From positions 140,251 through 204,250 of the forward strand of contig NZ_BMPB01000017.1 of NCBI RefSeq assembly GCF_014647375.1: a DNA stretch of 64,000 bases, in the 5' to 3' direction. This DNA is from Parabacteroides faecis. GTDB taxonomy: Bacteria; Bacteroidota; Bacteroidia; Bacteroidales; Tannerellaceae. The stretch's first letter is position 1. The number at the start of each line of letters is the position of its first letter. Shown piece after piece: positions 8,564-16,833 of this stretch. The notes beneath the pieces are model-generated. The model saw only the letters and a program-made list of their open reading frames with translations. It was not told the origin of the DNA and did no database searches. A program made the position numbers and the translations under genes.

Positions 8564-9832
8564 ATGAGACCATTATTTAAATTCAGCATCCTTTCCTTGG
8601 ATGAATTAACCGCCTCAGTTAGTAATTACATGTCAACACATTTTCTTCGGTCAAAAGTCACAATCCGCAATTATTACTGGGTTTGGCGAAAGTTAGATCG
8701 GTATATGTTCGAAAATGACATTGATATTTACACCCCTCTGGTAGGGAAATCCTTTTTAAGTCAGAGGTTTGGATTAAATCAGGATTATCGTAAACTGTCC
8801 ACCTCCAATAAAAATTTTGTCAGATCGATTAAGATCTTATCAGAATACCAATCAACAGGGATTGTAAAACCATCAAAGCAAGAGGTGTCATTTTATGGAG
8901 AAATAGGAACTTTAATGCAATCCTATATTAATGCTTGTCGTTTGAGACGTTTAGTTCCGGATGCAATAGATCGATACGAGAGAACTCTCTATCGCTTTTT
9001 TTGTTTTCTGAATAGAATTAAAGTAGATGAAATCCAGAACATTAAGACTGTTCACATCTTACTGTATTTTAATAACCTTGACGCTCAGGTAAAGTCCCTT
9101 ATACAAAATGCAGCTTCCATATTGAAGTTATTTTTTTCTTACTTGTATGACAACAACTATACACTTACAAATTTATCCCTGGCTGTTCCACGCCATAATA
9201 TCAGGGAGCAACCCAAGCTACCATCATATTACTCAAAAGATGAGATAGAAAGCCTGCTGCAATCTATTGAAAGAAGTAGTGATTTGGGGAAGCGTGACTA
9301 CGCAATAATTTTATTGGCTGCCCGACTAGGATTGAGAGCTTCAGATATTTGCAGTCTGAAGTTTGAAAATATTATATGGGACAAAAGCCTTATGCAATTG
9401 GATCAAAACAAAACAGGGAAACGGATAGAATTACCACTACTCACAGAATTAGGGAATGCAATTATTGATTATTTAAAACTCGCACGTCCGAAATCAAAAG
9501 AAACATATGTTTTCTTAAGAGCAAAAGCTCCTTTTACCCGACTTTATAGTGCCGCCATAACCTCTATTGTCCATAAACACCTTGTTCATGCTGGAATAAA
9601 TATTGAAAACAGAAGACATGGAGCACATGCTTTGAGACATTCATTAGCTGGTGTACTGCTCGAACAAAGGACTACTCTTCCCATCATTTCTGAGGTTCTT
9701 GGTCATGGTAGTACAGAGTCCACGAAGTATTACTTGAGGATAGATTCTACATCCCTTAAACAATGTGCGCTTGAAGTACCTCCTGTTTTACAAAAGTTTT
9801 ACACTCAAAAAGGAGGGATTTTTTATGCGTAA
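8564..9832 (+). CDS. Tyrosine recombinase A of RIT element
   Basis: A 422-residue site-specific recombinase. Seen: an N-terminal SAM-like DNA-binding region and a C-terminal catalytic domain with GLRASDIC (first Arg), HALRHSLAG (His-x-x-Arg) and LGHGSTESTKYYLR (second His and nucleophile Tyr). I chose the ATG at 8564 over a GTG at 8531, which lies inside the leader stem-loop. Its stop overlaps the next gene by 8 bp, so translation is probably coupled. Catalytic residues are intact, so the protein should be active. Confidence 0.9.
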   Translation: MRPLFKFSILSLDELTASVSNYMSTHFLRSKVTIRNYYWVWRKLDRYMFENDIDIYTPLVGKSFLSQRFGLNQDYRKLSTSNKNFVRSIKILSEYQSTGIVKPSKQEVSFYGEIGTLMQSYINACRLRRLVPDAIDRYERTLYRFFCFLNRIKVDEIQNIKTVHILLYFNNLDAQVKSLIQNAASILKLFFSYLYDNNYTLTNLSLAVPRHNIREQPKLPSYYSKDEIESLLQSIERSSDLGKRDYAIILLAARLGLRASDICSLKFENIIWDKSLMQLDQNKTGKRIELPLLTELGNAIIDYLKLARPKSKETYVFLRAKAPFTRLYSAAITSIVHKHLVHAGINIENRRHGAHALRHSLAGVLLEQRTTLPIISEVLGHGSTESTKYYLRIDSTSLKQCALEVPPVLQKFYTQKGGIFYA

Positions 9833-10814
9833 ACATTATAACTTTACAGGGGCTTATGCTTTATACATTGAGCAATTGATTGCTTTGAAACAAAAATTAG
9901 GCTATAAATATACATCCGCACAAGAATTGCTGTTCCGGTTCGACCGGTTTACTATAGAAAGAGCGGAATTATCGCCTGGCATAACAAAAGAACTTTCAGA
10001 CGCATGGTCTGAAAGAATAGGGTTTGAATCAGACAAATACAGGCAACGCAGAATCAGAATATTGGTACAGCTGTCTTCTTTAATGAATGATATTGGAGTA
10101 CATTCATACATCCCTGTCTTTCCGAAAGTTCACGAACGTATTGTCATTCCATACATCTATTCTCAAACAGAGATTGTGGCTATATTCAAAGCTTGCGATG
10201 AAGTTCAAATAAGCCGTAGACTAATGAATTGCTATGTAATTATTTTACCTGCTCTGTTTCGGTTACTCTATAGCACGGGACTCCGCATAAATGAAGCATT
10301 GGCGCTTTTGGATGATGATATAAATTTGGATCAAAATTATTTGATCGTCAGGGATAGTAAAAATACTAAAGAACGTTTAATCCCTATCTCCGAGTCGCTT
10401 TCTTCTGTTTGTAAGGAATATCTACAATATAGGGATATGATGCCACTAAATAGGGATAAAAACTATTTCTTTGTTTCCCTGAATGGGAGCAAATGCAAAA
10501 GTGGAGTTGTGTATGGATGGTTCCGGAGAATCCTTTTGGATGCTGGTATTCCATACAAGGGGAACCACCAAGGACCTCGCATCCATGACTTAAGACATAC
10601 ATTTGCCGTGCATTCTCTTGCTAAAATGGCAGAGGAAGGTACTGACTTGTATTGTGCATTACCTTACTTGTCTATCTACCTTGGTCATCAGTCAATAAGG
10701 GCGACAAACGGATATGTGAGATTGACCGCTGAAATGTATCCAGAGTTGCTTAAGAATGTCAATGTTGTATGTTTGAACGTTTTCCCTAAAACAGAATATC
10801 ATGAATCCAACTGA
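9825..10814 (+). CDS. Tyrosine recombinase B of RIT element
   Basis: A 329-residue tyrosine recombinase, second of three. The start at 9825 is set by a strong AGGAGGG at 9811-9817; this ATG lies within the end of the first recombinase gene. Catalytic motifs are STGLRINEAL, HDLRHTFAVHSL and YLGHQSIRATNGYVRL, with Arg, His, Arg, His and Tyr all present. The end overlaps the third gene by 14 bp. In RIT elements the three proteins are thought to act together on the element ends; that role here is inference from architecture. Confidence 0.9.
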   Translation: MRKHYNFTGAYALYIEQLIALKQKLGYKYTSAQELLFRFDRFTIERAELSPGITKELSDAWSERIGFESDKYRQRRIRILVQLSSLMNDIGVHSYIPVFPKVHERIVIPYIYSQTEIVAIFKACDEVQISRRLMNCYVIILPALFRLLYSTGLRINEALALLDDDINLDQNYLIVRDSKNTKERLIPISESLSSVCKEYLQYRDMMPLNRDKNYFFVSLNGSKCKSGVVYGWFRRILLDAGIPYKGNHQGPRIHDLRHTFAVHSLAKMAEEGTDLYCALPYLSIYLGHQSIRATNGYVRLTAEMYPELLKNVNVVCLNVFPKTEYHESN

Positions 10815-11814
10815 TTTCTCAAAACACTTATCTGGCTTTTTAATCAAATACTTGCCCGGAGAACGCGGTGTAAGCACCAACACTATCAGCTCTTATAAAT
10901 ACACATTTTTATTACTTGTCACCTTTGTTCAAGAGAAGAAGGGTCTCAATATAAAAGTACTTACTATTAAATGTATAACAAAAGAACTTGTTGTGGAATT
11001 TCTTGATTGGCTACAAAAGGAAAGGCACAACGGCAATTCAACTCGAAACGCGCGGCTTGCAGCCATCCATGCTTTTTATCGTTACCTACAGTATCAAGCT
11101 ATAGAGAACCTTTATGAATGCCAAAGAATATTATCTATCAAAAATAAGAAGACTGAGACGAAATTTTTAAATTACTTGACAATAGAGGGTGTTGCATTAA
11201 TTTTAAAGCAACCCGATATATCTACCATGCGTGGCAGACGTGACCTGGCTTTATTGTCATTGATGTATGACACAGGAGCACGAGTACAAGAAATAGCCGA
11301 CTTGATAGCTTCATCCGTCCGCCTCGACAAGCCATATGTGATAAAAATCAAAGGAAAGGGTAACAAGGTGCGGATTGTACCAATGTTGGATGGACAAGTG
11401 GCACATTTACTAAAATATATGATTGAGCATAAACTTACTGATAAGTATGCCAATCAGTATCCTTTATTTTGTAATAAGCATAATGAGAAACTAACGCGTG
11501 GTGGAATCACATACATTCTCTTGAAATATGCAGAAATGGCAAGAAAAGAATCAACATCGCTTATTCCTGATGGTATTGGCTGCCACTCGTTCCGCCATTC
11601 TAAGGCAATGCACTTATTACAAGCGAATGTGCCATTAATTTACATCCGGGACTTTTTAGGACACACTTCTGTCACAACTACAGAGATTTATGCAAGAGCG
11701 GATTCTAAACAGAAACGTGATGCCATTGAAAAAGCCTATGCGGATGTGATGCCAAACGAAACTCCTATGTGGGTCAATAATGACAACTTGTTAGAGTGGC
11801 TAAAGAGCCTATAA
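10801..11814 (+). CDS. Tyrosine recombinase C of RIT element
   Basis: A 337-residue tyrosine recombinase, XerC/D-like in layout. Seen: an N-terminal SAM-like core-binding domain (TRNARLAAIHAFYRYLQ near 80-97) and catalytic motifs DTGARVQEIA, CHSFRHSKAMHLL and FLGHTSVTTTEIYARA, so Arg, His, Arg, His and Tyr are kept. The ATG at 10801 lies within the end of recombinase B. Only about 60 bp separate its stop from the right terminal repeat, leaving no room for cargo. Confidence 0.92.
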   Translation: MNPTDFSKHLSGFLIKYLPGERGVSTNTISSYKYTFLLLVTFVQEKKGLNIKVLTIKCITKELVVEFLDWLQKERHNGNSTRNARLAAIHAFYRYLQYQAIENLYECQRILSIKNKKTETKFLNYLTIEGVALILKQPDISTMRGRRDLALLSLMYDTGARVQEIADLIASSVRLDKPYVIKIKGKGNKVRIVPMLDGQVAHLLKYMIEHKLTDKYANQYPLFCNKHNEKLTRGGITYILLKYAEMARKESTSLIPDGIGCHSFRHSKAMHLLQANVPLIYIRDFLGHTSVTTTEIYARADSKQKRDAIEKAYADVMPNETPMWVNNDNLLEWLKSL

Positions 11815-11876
11815 AGAAAAATGATTATGTACAGAGATATGAGAAAATGTCCTGATGGAAGACACTTGCAGAATTG

Positions 11877-11906
11877 TACTGTACATAATCGTTTACTGTG
11901 CATAAT
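11877..11906 (-). repeat. Right terminal inverted repeat of RIT element
   Basis: Reverse complement of 8424-8453 with one mismatch. It abuts the ORF6N 3' fragment directly, and its last bases supply the A and T of an ATG at 11905. A further GATTATGTACAG at 11823-11834 is in inverted orientation to CTGTACATAATC at 11879-11890. Confidence 0.9.
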
Positions 11907-12420
11907 GGCGGAACTTTACCAAGTAGAAGTTCGAATATTGAATCAGGCTGTAAAAAGAAATATAAAACGATTCCCTAGTGATTTTATGTTTCAATTGACT
12001 TCTGATGAATGGGCAATCTTGAAATCACAGTTTGTGACTTCAAGTTGGGGAGGTATTCGTAAGTTACCTAATGCTTTTACTGAGCAGGGTTTAGCAATGT
12101 TGTCTGGTGTTTTGAGTAGCGATGTTGCCATAAATGTGAATATCTCAATAATGAGGGCCTTCGTTGCAATACGAAATGGTATCCGTAATAATCAGGAACT
12201 TGAAGATCTAAAAAATCGTATCAAAGCATTGGAAGATGGAAGTGAAGATACGATAGCTGCAATAAATGACCTTAGCGAGGATACCCGAAAAGAATTAGAT
12301 GATATTTATTTAGCTTTATCGCAATTAGCTGGCAAACAGAAACAAATTGATAAACAAGTAGAACGTAAACCTATTGGTTTTATTCATTATCAAGATAAAA
12401 GGCAGGTAGAGAAAGATTAA
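11905..12420 (+). pseudogene. ORF6N-domain gene, 3' fragment (possibly re-started)
   Basis: From 11908 the sequence continues the ORF6N protein broken at 8397: [18 protein letters not shown], then [22 protein letters not shown], and a coiled C-terminal part ending at the TAA of 12418-12420, about 171 codons. An in-frame ATG at 11905 is created by the element end, and another frame-linked ATG lies upstream at 11821 within element DNA, so a protein lacking only the first 25 residues may still be made. With the element removed the gene would encode about 196 residues. ORF6N proteins are probable DNA-binding or anti-repressor proteins. Confidence 0.8.
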
Positions 12421-12438
12421 TCCTAAAAAGAAATATTT

Positions 12439-13284
12439 TTACGGTTGAGTCAACTTCTGACATTCAAAGCAATAATAGATACTGCCTCCCATATAACTCT
12501 CTTTGCGTATATCTTCTCCGCAAACCGGGCAAGGCTTGCCGGTGGTATCTTTGGATAGTATGGGGATATAGCGGCCTTTATTTCCGAGCAGGTCTGTTTC
12601 CGAATTACGTCCGCCTGCCTGATAGATTTCCTGAAGTGTCGCTTTAGTGCAATGAAACAACGTATCTTTCTGTTTTTCAGATAATATGTTGATACGAGTT
12701 TTAGGATGGATACGTGCTTTGAACAGGATGTCCTGTAAAACTCCGTTTCCTAATCCCGGTATCGTTTGCTCGGTCGCAAGGAAAGCCTTTGCCGTTTTCT
12801 TTTGTTTCTCCTCACTGTTTATCAGGCTCAGAAAATAGGTTTTGTCGAAAGCTTCCGAAAGCACCTGTGGTTTGGTACGTGCCCCTTCACGATAGGAGCT
12901 GAAGCTGCAATCGAAAGCACCGTCAGGAAAACACATGACTGCCCCGTACATCCGGACGGATCCCATGATACAACTCTCGTCTTCGAAAGCAATGAGCAAC
13001 TGGTGTTTTTCCGGTATCTTTTCACCGGGAGCGTAGTACCGGATATTCATCCCGTCTCCGAATAATAAACGCACATCTTCTATATCTATCTCGATCAGAC
13101 CACCATAGGCATGAGCTTCCCCAATTATCTTACCGGTAAGCATCCCCGAATAATTAGCCGGATCTCCATAGAACCATGCAAACTTATGAGGTGTATATCC
13201 TGCGCTGACAAATGTAATTCTTTTCCCTTTAATCGTTTGATTCATCTGCTCGGAGATGTACAAGGCTTCCGGTGCTTCTATCAT
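12439..13284 (-). CDS. Fpg/Nei-like DNA glycosylase family protein lacking catalytic Pro2
   Basis: The 281-residue protein has the layout of formamidopyrimidine-DNA glycosylase/endonuclease VIII: N-terminal beta-sandwich, helix-two-turn-helix (IPGLGNGVLQDILFKARIHP near 170-190) and a C-terminal four-Cys zinc finger (CPVCGED ... YYCFECQ). Normal Fpg starts MPELPEV, with the proline after Met acting as the nucleophile. This protein starts MIEAPEAL, so Pro2 is Ile while Glu3 and the PE at 5-6 remain. It may have altered or no glycosylase activity but still bind damaged DNA. It stands alone between the ORF6N remnant and the divergent TetR operon. Confidence 0.88.
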   Translation of the reverse strand: MIEAPEALYISEQMNQTIKGKRITFVSAGYTPHKFAWFYGDPANYSGMLTGKIIGEAHAYGGLIEIDIEDVRLLFGDGMNIRYYAPGEKIPEKHQLLIAFEDESCIMGSVRMYGAVMCFPDGAFDCSFSSYREGARTKPQVLSEAFDKTYFLSLINSEEKQKKTAKAFLATEQTIPGLGNGVLQDILFKARIHPKTRINILSEKQKDTLFHCTKATLQEIYQAGGRNSETDLLGNKGRYIPILSKDTTGKPCPVCGEDIRKESYMGGSIYYCFECQKLTQP

Positions 13285-13409
13285 TTTTAACAGGTTTATT
13301 CGTTATGTATGTTTTTACTTGGTAAACATACGAATATATCTCTGTTTAGAAAGCAACCGGATCGCTTTTTCTGAAGAAATAAATAAAATAATTAGTTTTT
13401 TCTTGTGAT

Positions 13410-13449
13410 GTTACCGCTGGGTAACTTATGTTTGTGACCGAATGGTAAC
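13410..13449. promoter_or_regulatory. Two 16-bp operator-like palindromes flanking the TetR promoter
   Basis: GTTACCGCTGGGTAAC (13410-13425) and GTGACCGAATGGTAAC (13434-13449) are imperfect palindromes of the form GTnACC-N4-GGTAAC whose centres are 24 bp apart. The -7 element TATGTTTG (13427-13434) sits between them. This is the expected layout for autorepression by the TetR-family protein encoded next. Confidence 0.75.
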
Positions 13450-13459
13450 AACAGTAAGA

Positions 13460-14077
13460 ATGATGGAAAAAGAAAGAATGAGTAAAAACAGAGAATTGAC
13501 GGAGTTGGCTTTCCTGAAGGCGATAGATGACTTGATAGAGGAAGACGGTTTTGAGAACCTCGGAGTAAATGCCGTGGCAGCAAAAGCCGGATTGTCGAAG
13601 ATGTTGATCTATCGTTATTTTGAATCGTTGGACGGACTGATCGTCGCCTATATTCAACGGAATGACTATTGGATCAACCTGGAGCCGGAATTGCCTGATG
13701 TAGCACATTTGGGAGACTTCGTCAAGAAGTTATTTCGTGATCAGATCACGATGTTGCGCGACAGTTACACCTTGAGACGGTTGTATCGCTGGGAGCTTTC
13801 AGCGAAAAATAAAGTAATAAAAGAGTTACGCGAAAGGAGGGAGGCAAAAGGCATCTGGCTGATTGAAGCAGTCAGCCGATTAACGAACCGGCCGAAAGAG
13901 GATATAGCCGTTATGGCGACTGTCCTGACTTCTTCCATCACTTATCTTGTCCTGCTGGAAGAAAATTGTCCGGTTTACAATGGCTTCAAACTGCAAAGTG
14001 AGACAGGCTGGGAACAACTGGAGAAAGGATTAGACCGATTGATCGATAACTGGATTAAAAATTATACAAATGAATAA
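13460..14077 (+). CDS. TetR-family transcriptional regulator
   Basis: About 205 residues with an N-terminal helix-turn-helix (EDGFENLGVNAVAAKAG then MLIYRYFES) and a helical ligand-binding C-terminal domain. An ATG at 13442 falls inside the second operator and at the expected transcript start, so I place the start at 13460; 13463 or 13478 are also possible. It overlaps the next gene by 8 bp, giving a regulator, lipoprotein, beta-barrel operon that it probably represses together with itself. The ligand is unknown. Confidence 0.88.
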   Translation: MMEKERMSKNRELTELAFLKAIDDLIEEDGFENLGVNAVAAKAGLSKMLIYRYFESLDGLIVAYIQRNDYWINLEPELPDVAHLGDFVKKLFRDQITMLRDSYTLRRLYRWELSAKNKVIKELRERREAKGIWLIEAVSRLTNRPKEDIAVMATVLTSSITYLVLLEENCPVYNGFKLQSETGWEQLEKGLDRLIDNWIKNYTNE

Positions 14078-14798
14078 GACAAGTATTTTTGCTGGAGCCT
14101 GCATGGTTTTGCTGGCTTGTTGTTCATGCAACAATGATTTGGTGGAGTATAAAAAGAATGACCTGAAAATCACGTTGGAGAAAGGCGAATCATGGTTGCA
14201 TGACTTTCCCTTGTTCCTGGGAATAAACAAAAAGAATCCTCCCCAGATAGCTATATGGTTGGAAGACAGGGATGGCAACTATCTCTCTACAGTTTATGTG
14301 ACCCATAAGATCGCGACCCAAAGCTGGCAAATGGCAGGTAAAAACAGAAGGAAGGAGTCTTTGCCGCACTGGAGTTACTCACGTGGAGTAAAATATGATG
14401 ACGGACTGTATCTGCCGACCAAAAAAGAACCTTTTACGGATGGTCTGACAGGAGCGACCCCGCATGACGGTTTCGATGTGAAGATGCAGCCTGCGGAAGG
14501 ATTGAAGCAGTTCAGAGTGAAAATAGAAATCAATCATTCCACCGATTTTAATGACAACTATCCAAAATCGGCTCAGGAGGGAGATAAGAATTATTCAGGC
14601 GGAAAGGAGGGGAGTGGACAACCTGCCGTTATCTATGCAGCGGATATCGACCTGTCGTCGGATGCTACATCGTATGTCGCTACGCTGGTCGGACATAGTT
14701 CGCCGGACGGAAGTGACGGACAGATATATCCGGATACCTCTTCCCTGACCTCCGCTTTACAGATTGTAAAACAGATCACAATAACGATCCAGCCATGA
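14070..14798 (+). CDS. Lipoprotein, DUF2271-like
   Basis: A 242-residue exported protein. Seen: hydrophobic N-terminus with a lipobox-like LLACCSC near residue 19, then a domain with NPPQIAIWLEDRDGNYLSTV and TLVGHSS-like strands resembling DUF2271. It lies between the TetR gene (8-bp overlap) and the small beta-barrel gene (ATGA overlap), so all three are translated together. Function is not known; an envelope role under TetR control is inference. Confidence 0.75.
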   Translation: MNKTSIFAGACMVLLACCSCNNDLVEYKKNDLKITLEKGESWLHDFPLFLGINKKNPPQIAIWLEDRDGNYLSTVYVTHKIATQSWQMAGKNRRKESLPHWSYSRGVKYDDGLYLPTKKEPFTDGLTGATPHDGFDVKMQPAEGLKQFRVKIEINHSTDFNDNYPKSAQEGDKNYSGGKEGSGQPAVIYAADIDLSSDATSYVATLVGHSSPDGSDGQIYPDTSSLTSALQIVKQITITIQP

Positions 14799-15325
14799 AA
14801 CAATACCTGTTCGTATTTTTCTTTATTCTGATACCTTTTGTGTCAAAAGGTCAAACGGATTATAAACCTGTTCAATATCAGGTAACTGTCAGTACGGGGA
14901 TTCCGATGAACACGCCTTCTGCTGTCCCGTTCGTACTGGAGGGTAAAGCATTCTATCGCTTTAGCAACCGTTTTTCGGTCGGATTAGGGAGTGGATTTTC
15001 CCTTTATGACGGAGATATTCTGATCCCTTTAACCGGTAATTTGCAATTCGATCTGTTGAAACCGGTCCGGTTTACTCCTTATCTCGATTGTTCGGTCGGT
15101 TATTCTTTTGCTCCTTCCGGAAAGATGGTGGGAGGGTTTTATTTGTCGCCTTCTGTCGGGGTCCGGATGAATGTATGGTCTGATAAGAAACTTTTGTTTG
15201 CTTTGGGATATGGGCTACAGGATCTAAAACGTTTACGGGAATATTCAACCTCCCATTTTGTTTCTTCTTATGAAGAATCATTGAATTATCATTGTCTTTT
15301 AGTCAAACTGGGTGTCATTTTTTGA
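14795..15325 (+). CDS. Small outer-membrane beta-barrel protein
   Basis: A 176-residue protein with signal peptide (ending SKGQT near residue 20) and alternating hydrophobic beta strands (FSVGLGSGFSLYDGD, FTPYLDCSVGYSFAPSG), ending in a C-terminal Phe as many barrels do. The ATG overlaps the stop of the lipoprotein gene. It probably sits in the outer membrane and may partner the lipoprotein. I cannot name a specific family beyond OmpA/OmpX-like barrels. Confidence 0.75.
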   Translation: MKQYLFVFFFILIPFVSKGQTDYKPVQYQVTVSTGIPMNTPSAVPFVLEGKAFYRFSNRFSVGLGSGFSLYDGDILIPLTGNLQFDLLKPVRFTPYLDCSVGYSFAPSGKMVGGFYLSPSVGVRMNVWSDKKLLFALGYGLQDLKRLREYSTSHFVSSYEESLNYHCLLVKLGVIF

Positions 15326-15368
15326 ACTTTATTAAACTGATTTTACCTGTAAAGATTAAAAACTAATG

Positions 15369-15376
15369 TACCTTTG
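15369..15376 (+). promoter_or_regulatory. -7 promoter element for map
   Basis: TACCTTTG matches TAnnTTTG, 34 bp before the map start codon. Confidence 0.55.
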
Positions 15377-15410
15377 TTGTGTTATTACTAAAGAATAACG
15401 GAATAAATGT

Positions 15411-16262
15411 ATGAGAAAAAGAAATAATTGGCAGATAATCAAGGGCCAACCACTTACCGAACTAGATAAAAAGATTCTCTATCTCCAGAATAAAGGTCAT
15501 TTGGTTCCTTCCCGGAAATTGATTAAAACAGAAGAACAGATTGAAGGTATCCGCAAAAGCGGAGTTGTAAATTCAGGAATCCTCGATTTAGTGGGAAAGG
15601 AAATAAAAGCCGGTATGTCGACCGCTGAAATAGATAAACTGGTCTATGACTATACGATTTCCCACGGGGCTATCCCGGCTCCGTTGAATTTTGAAGGATT
15701 TCCGAAGAGTGTCTGTACTTCCGTCAATGAGGTTGTTTGTCATGGAATTCCCAGTGAAAAAGAGATATTGAGAGAAGGTGATATCATCAATGTAGATGTT
15801 TCTACGATCCTGGACGGTTATTATTCGGATGCTTCCCGGATGTATATGATCGGCAAGGTTTCTCCAGAAAAAGAGAAATTGGTGCGTGTGGCAAAGGAAT
15901 GTCTGGAAATAGGTGTGGAAGCTGCTAAACCTTTCGGCTATGTGGGCGATATCGGTCATGCGATCCAGAAACATGCGGAGAAGAATGGTTTTTCGGTAGT
16001 CCGTGACTTATGCGGTCATGGAGTAGGCCTGGAATTTCATGAAGAGCCGGAAGTTACCCATTTCGGCCGTAAAGGAACCGGTATGTTACTGGTTCCGGGC
16101 ATGGTTTTCACCATCGAGCCGATGATCAATATGGGAACATATCGTGTTTATATTGCGGAAGAAGATGGCTGGACTGTCATTACCGACGACGAACTTCCTT
16201 CCGCCCAATGGGAACATACTTTCGTGATGCGGGAAGACGGACTGGAGATATTATCCGATTAA
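15411..16262 (+). CDS. map: Methionine aminopeptidase, type I
   Basis: Removes the initiator Met from new proteins in the cytosol, using two metal ions. The five ligands are visible: Asp in NVDVS, Asp in YYSDAS, His in CGHGVG, Glu in FTIEPM and Glu in QWEHT. At 283 residues it has about 30 extra N-terminal residues before the catalytic core (MRKRNNWQIIKGQPLTELD), longer than the E. coli enzyme. It has its own promoter. Bacteroidota also carry a second short map near ribosomal genes; this would be the additional copy, which is inference. Confidence 0.95.
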   Translation: MRKRNNWQIIKGQPLTELDKKILYLQNKGHLVPSRKLIKTEEQIEGIRKSGVVNSGILDLVGKEIKAGMSTAEIDKLVYDYTISHGAIPAPLNFEGFPKSVCTSVNEVVCHGIPSEKEILREGDIINVDVSTILDGYYSDASRMYMIGKVSPEKEKLVRVAKECLEIGVEAAKPFGYVGDIGHAIQKHAEKNGFSVVRDLCGHGVGLEFHEEPEVTHFGRKGTGMLLVPGMVFTIEPMINMGTYRVYIAEEDGWTVITDDELPSAQWEHTFVMREDGLEILSD

Positions 16263-16276
16263 AGTAAGTTTTATTG

Positions 16277-16364
16277 TTGAAATACTTATGTTTTTCTGAT
16301 TAAATACTTATGTATCTGGGAACAAATACTTAAGTGTTTTAGCATGAATCCATAAGTATTTCAA
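16277..16364. repeat. Intergenic array A: AAATACTTATG units at 22-bp spacing
   Basis: AAATACTTATG starts at 16280 and 16302 and AAATACTTAAG at 16324, so the spacing is 22 and 22. An inverted copy CATAAGTATTT lies at 16351-16361. The outer pair TTGAAATACTTATG / CATAAGTATTTCAA is a perfect 14-bp inverted repeat. The array fills the gap between the convergent map and BamE-like genes. Confidence 0.8.
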
Positions 16365-16388
16365 ACAGTACGTTGCAGGTTTCAGGTG

Positions 16389-16410
16389 GTTTAAATATTT
16401 ATAAACCATC
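16389..16410. terminator. Possible hairpin at 3' ends of convergent genes
   Basis: TGGTTTA and TAAACCA form a 7-bp stem around an AT-rich 8-nt loop between map and the BamE-like gene. It lacks a clear U-tract, so terminator function is only suggested. Confidence 0.35.
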
Positions 16411-16427
16411 TATTTATCCTGAAGGGT

Positions 16428-16739
16428 TTATTTTTCCTTGCATTTATGAGGCTGTATGTAATCCCATTCCTGCAGTTTCCCGTCAAGCAGACGCAACCTA
16501 TAAGTTCCCTCCACATAGTCAACGTATCCAAGCGTCTCCAGATAACCTGTAGGAGTTTGTTTTACTTCCAGCCTTTTATAAGTATTCCCCATAATATTTA
16601 TAACATCCTGCCTTGCCATTCCCAATTCCAGTTTTTGAATATTGTTATCAGCAGCCATCGCGTTTGATAGCGTTGCTCCGCAGGAAGTTAACAGGCATAT
16701 CGAAAGAACTGATAAAAGTGCATATTTAATTATATTCAT
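16428..16739 (-). CDS. Small lipoprotein with BamE/SmpA-like domain
   Basis: The ATG at 16739 gives 103 residues starting with a lipoprotein signal (LLTSC, Cys21), followed by LELGMARQDVINIMGN, the pattern of the SmpA/OmlA (BamE-like) fold. I rejected the longer frame to 16853 because it places 38 non-signal residues in front. BamE-like proteins assist outer-membrane protein assembly, but Bacteroidota carry many paralogues of unknown role. It resembles the N-terminal part of the lipoprotein at 21482. Confidence 0.75.
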   Translation of the reverse strand: MNIIKYALLSVLSICLLTSCGATLSNAMAADNNIQKLELGMARQDVINIMGNTYKRLEVKQTPTGYLETLGYVDYVEGTYRLRLLDGKLQEWDYIQPHKCKEK

Positions 16740-16833
16740 GGTATGTTTGCTATCCGTTAATTTCTGACAAATAATGAACTTTCGCAATATACTACTATTA
16801 TTTGATATGTGGTAGGTATCTATTGAAAATAAA

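Larger units (their letters stand above)
8398..11906 (+). mobile_element. RIT-type (recombinase in trio) element inserted in ORF6N gene
   Basis: About 3.5 kb hold only three overlapping tyrosine recombinase genes, flanked by near-perfect 30-bp inverted repeats and inserted between codons for Ala and Glu of an ORF6N gene. Three tandem tyrosine recombinases without cargo is the defining layout of RIT elements. The 4-bp TGGC occurs at both junctions (8393-8396 and 11906-11909). Joining there would restore GAT TTG GCG GAA CTT in frame. The left boundary is less certain than the right, because 26 bp carrying a palindrome lie outside the left inverted repeat. Confidence 0.88.

Noticed and set aside
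11821-11904. Extended N-terminus for the ORF6N 3' fragment from the ATG at 11821
   Set aside because: These 28 residues are encoded by the element end and show no family likeness; the ORF6N homology starts at 11908. It may still be translated, but it is not the native start.
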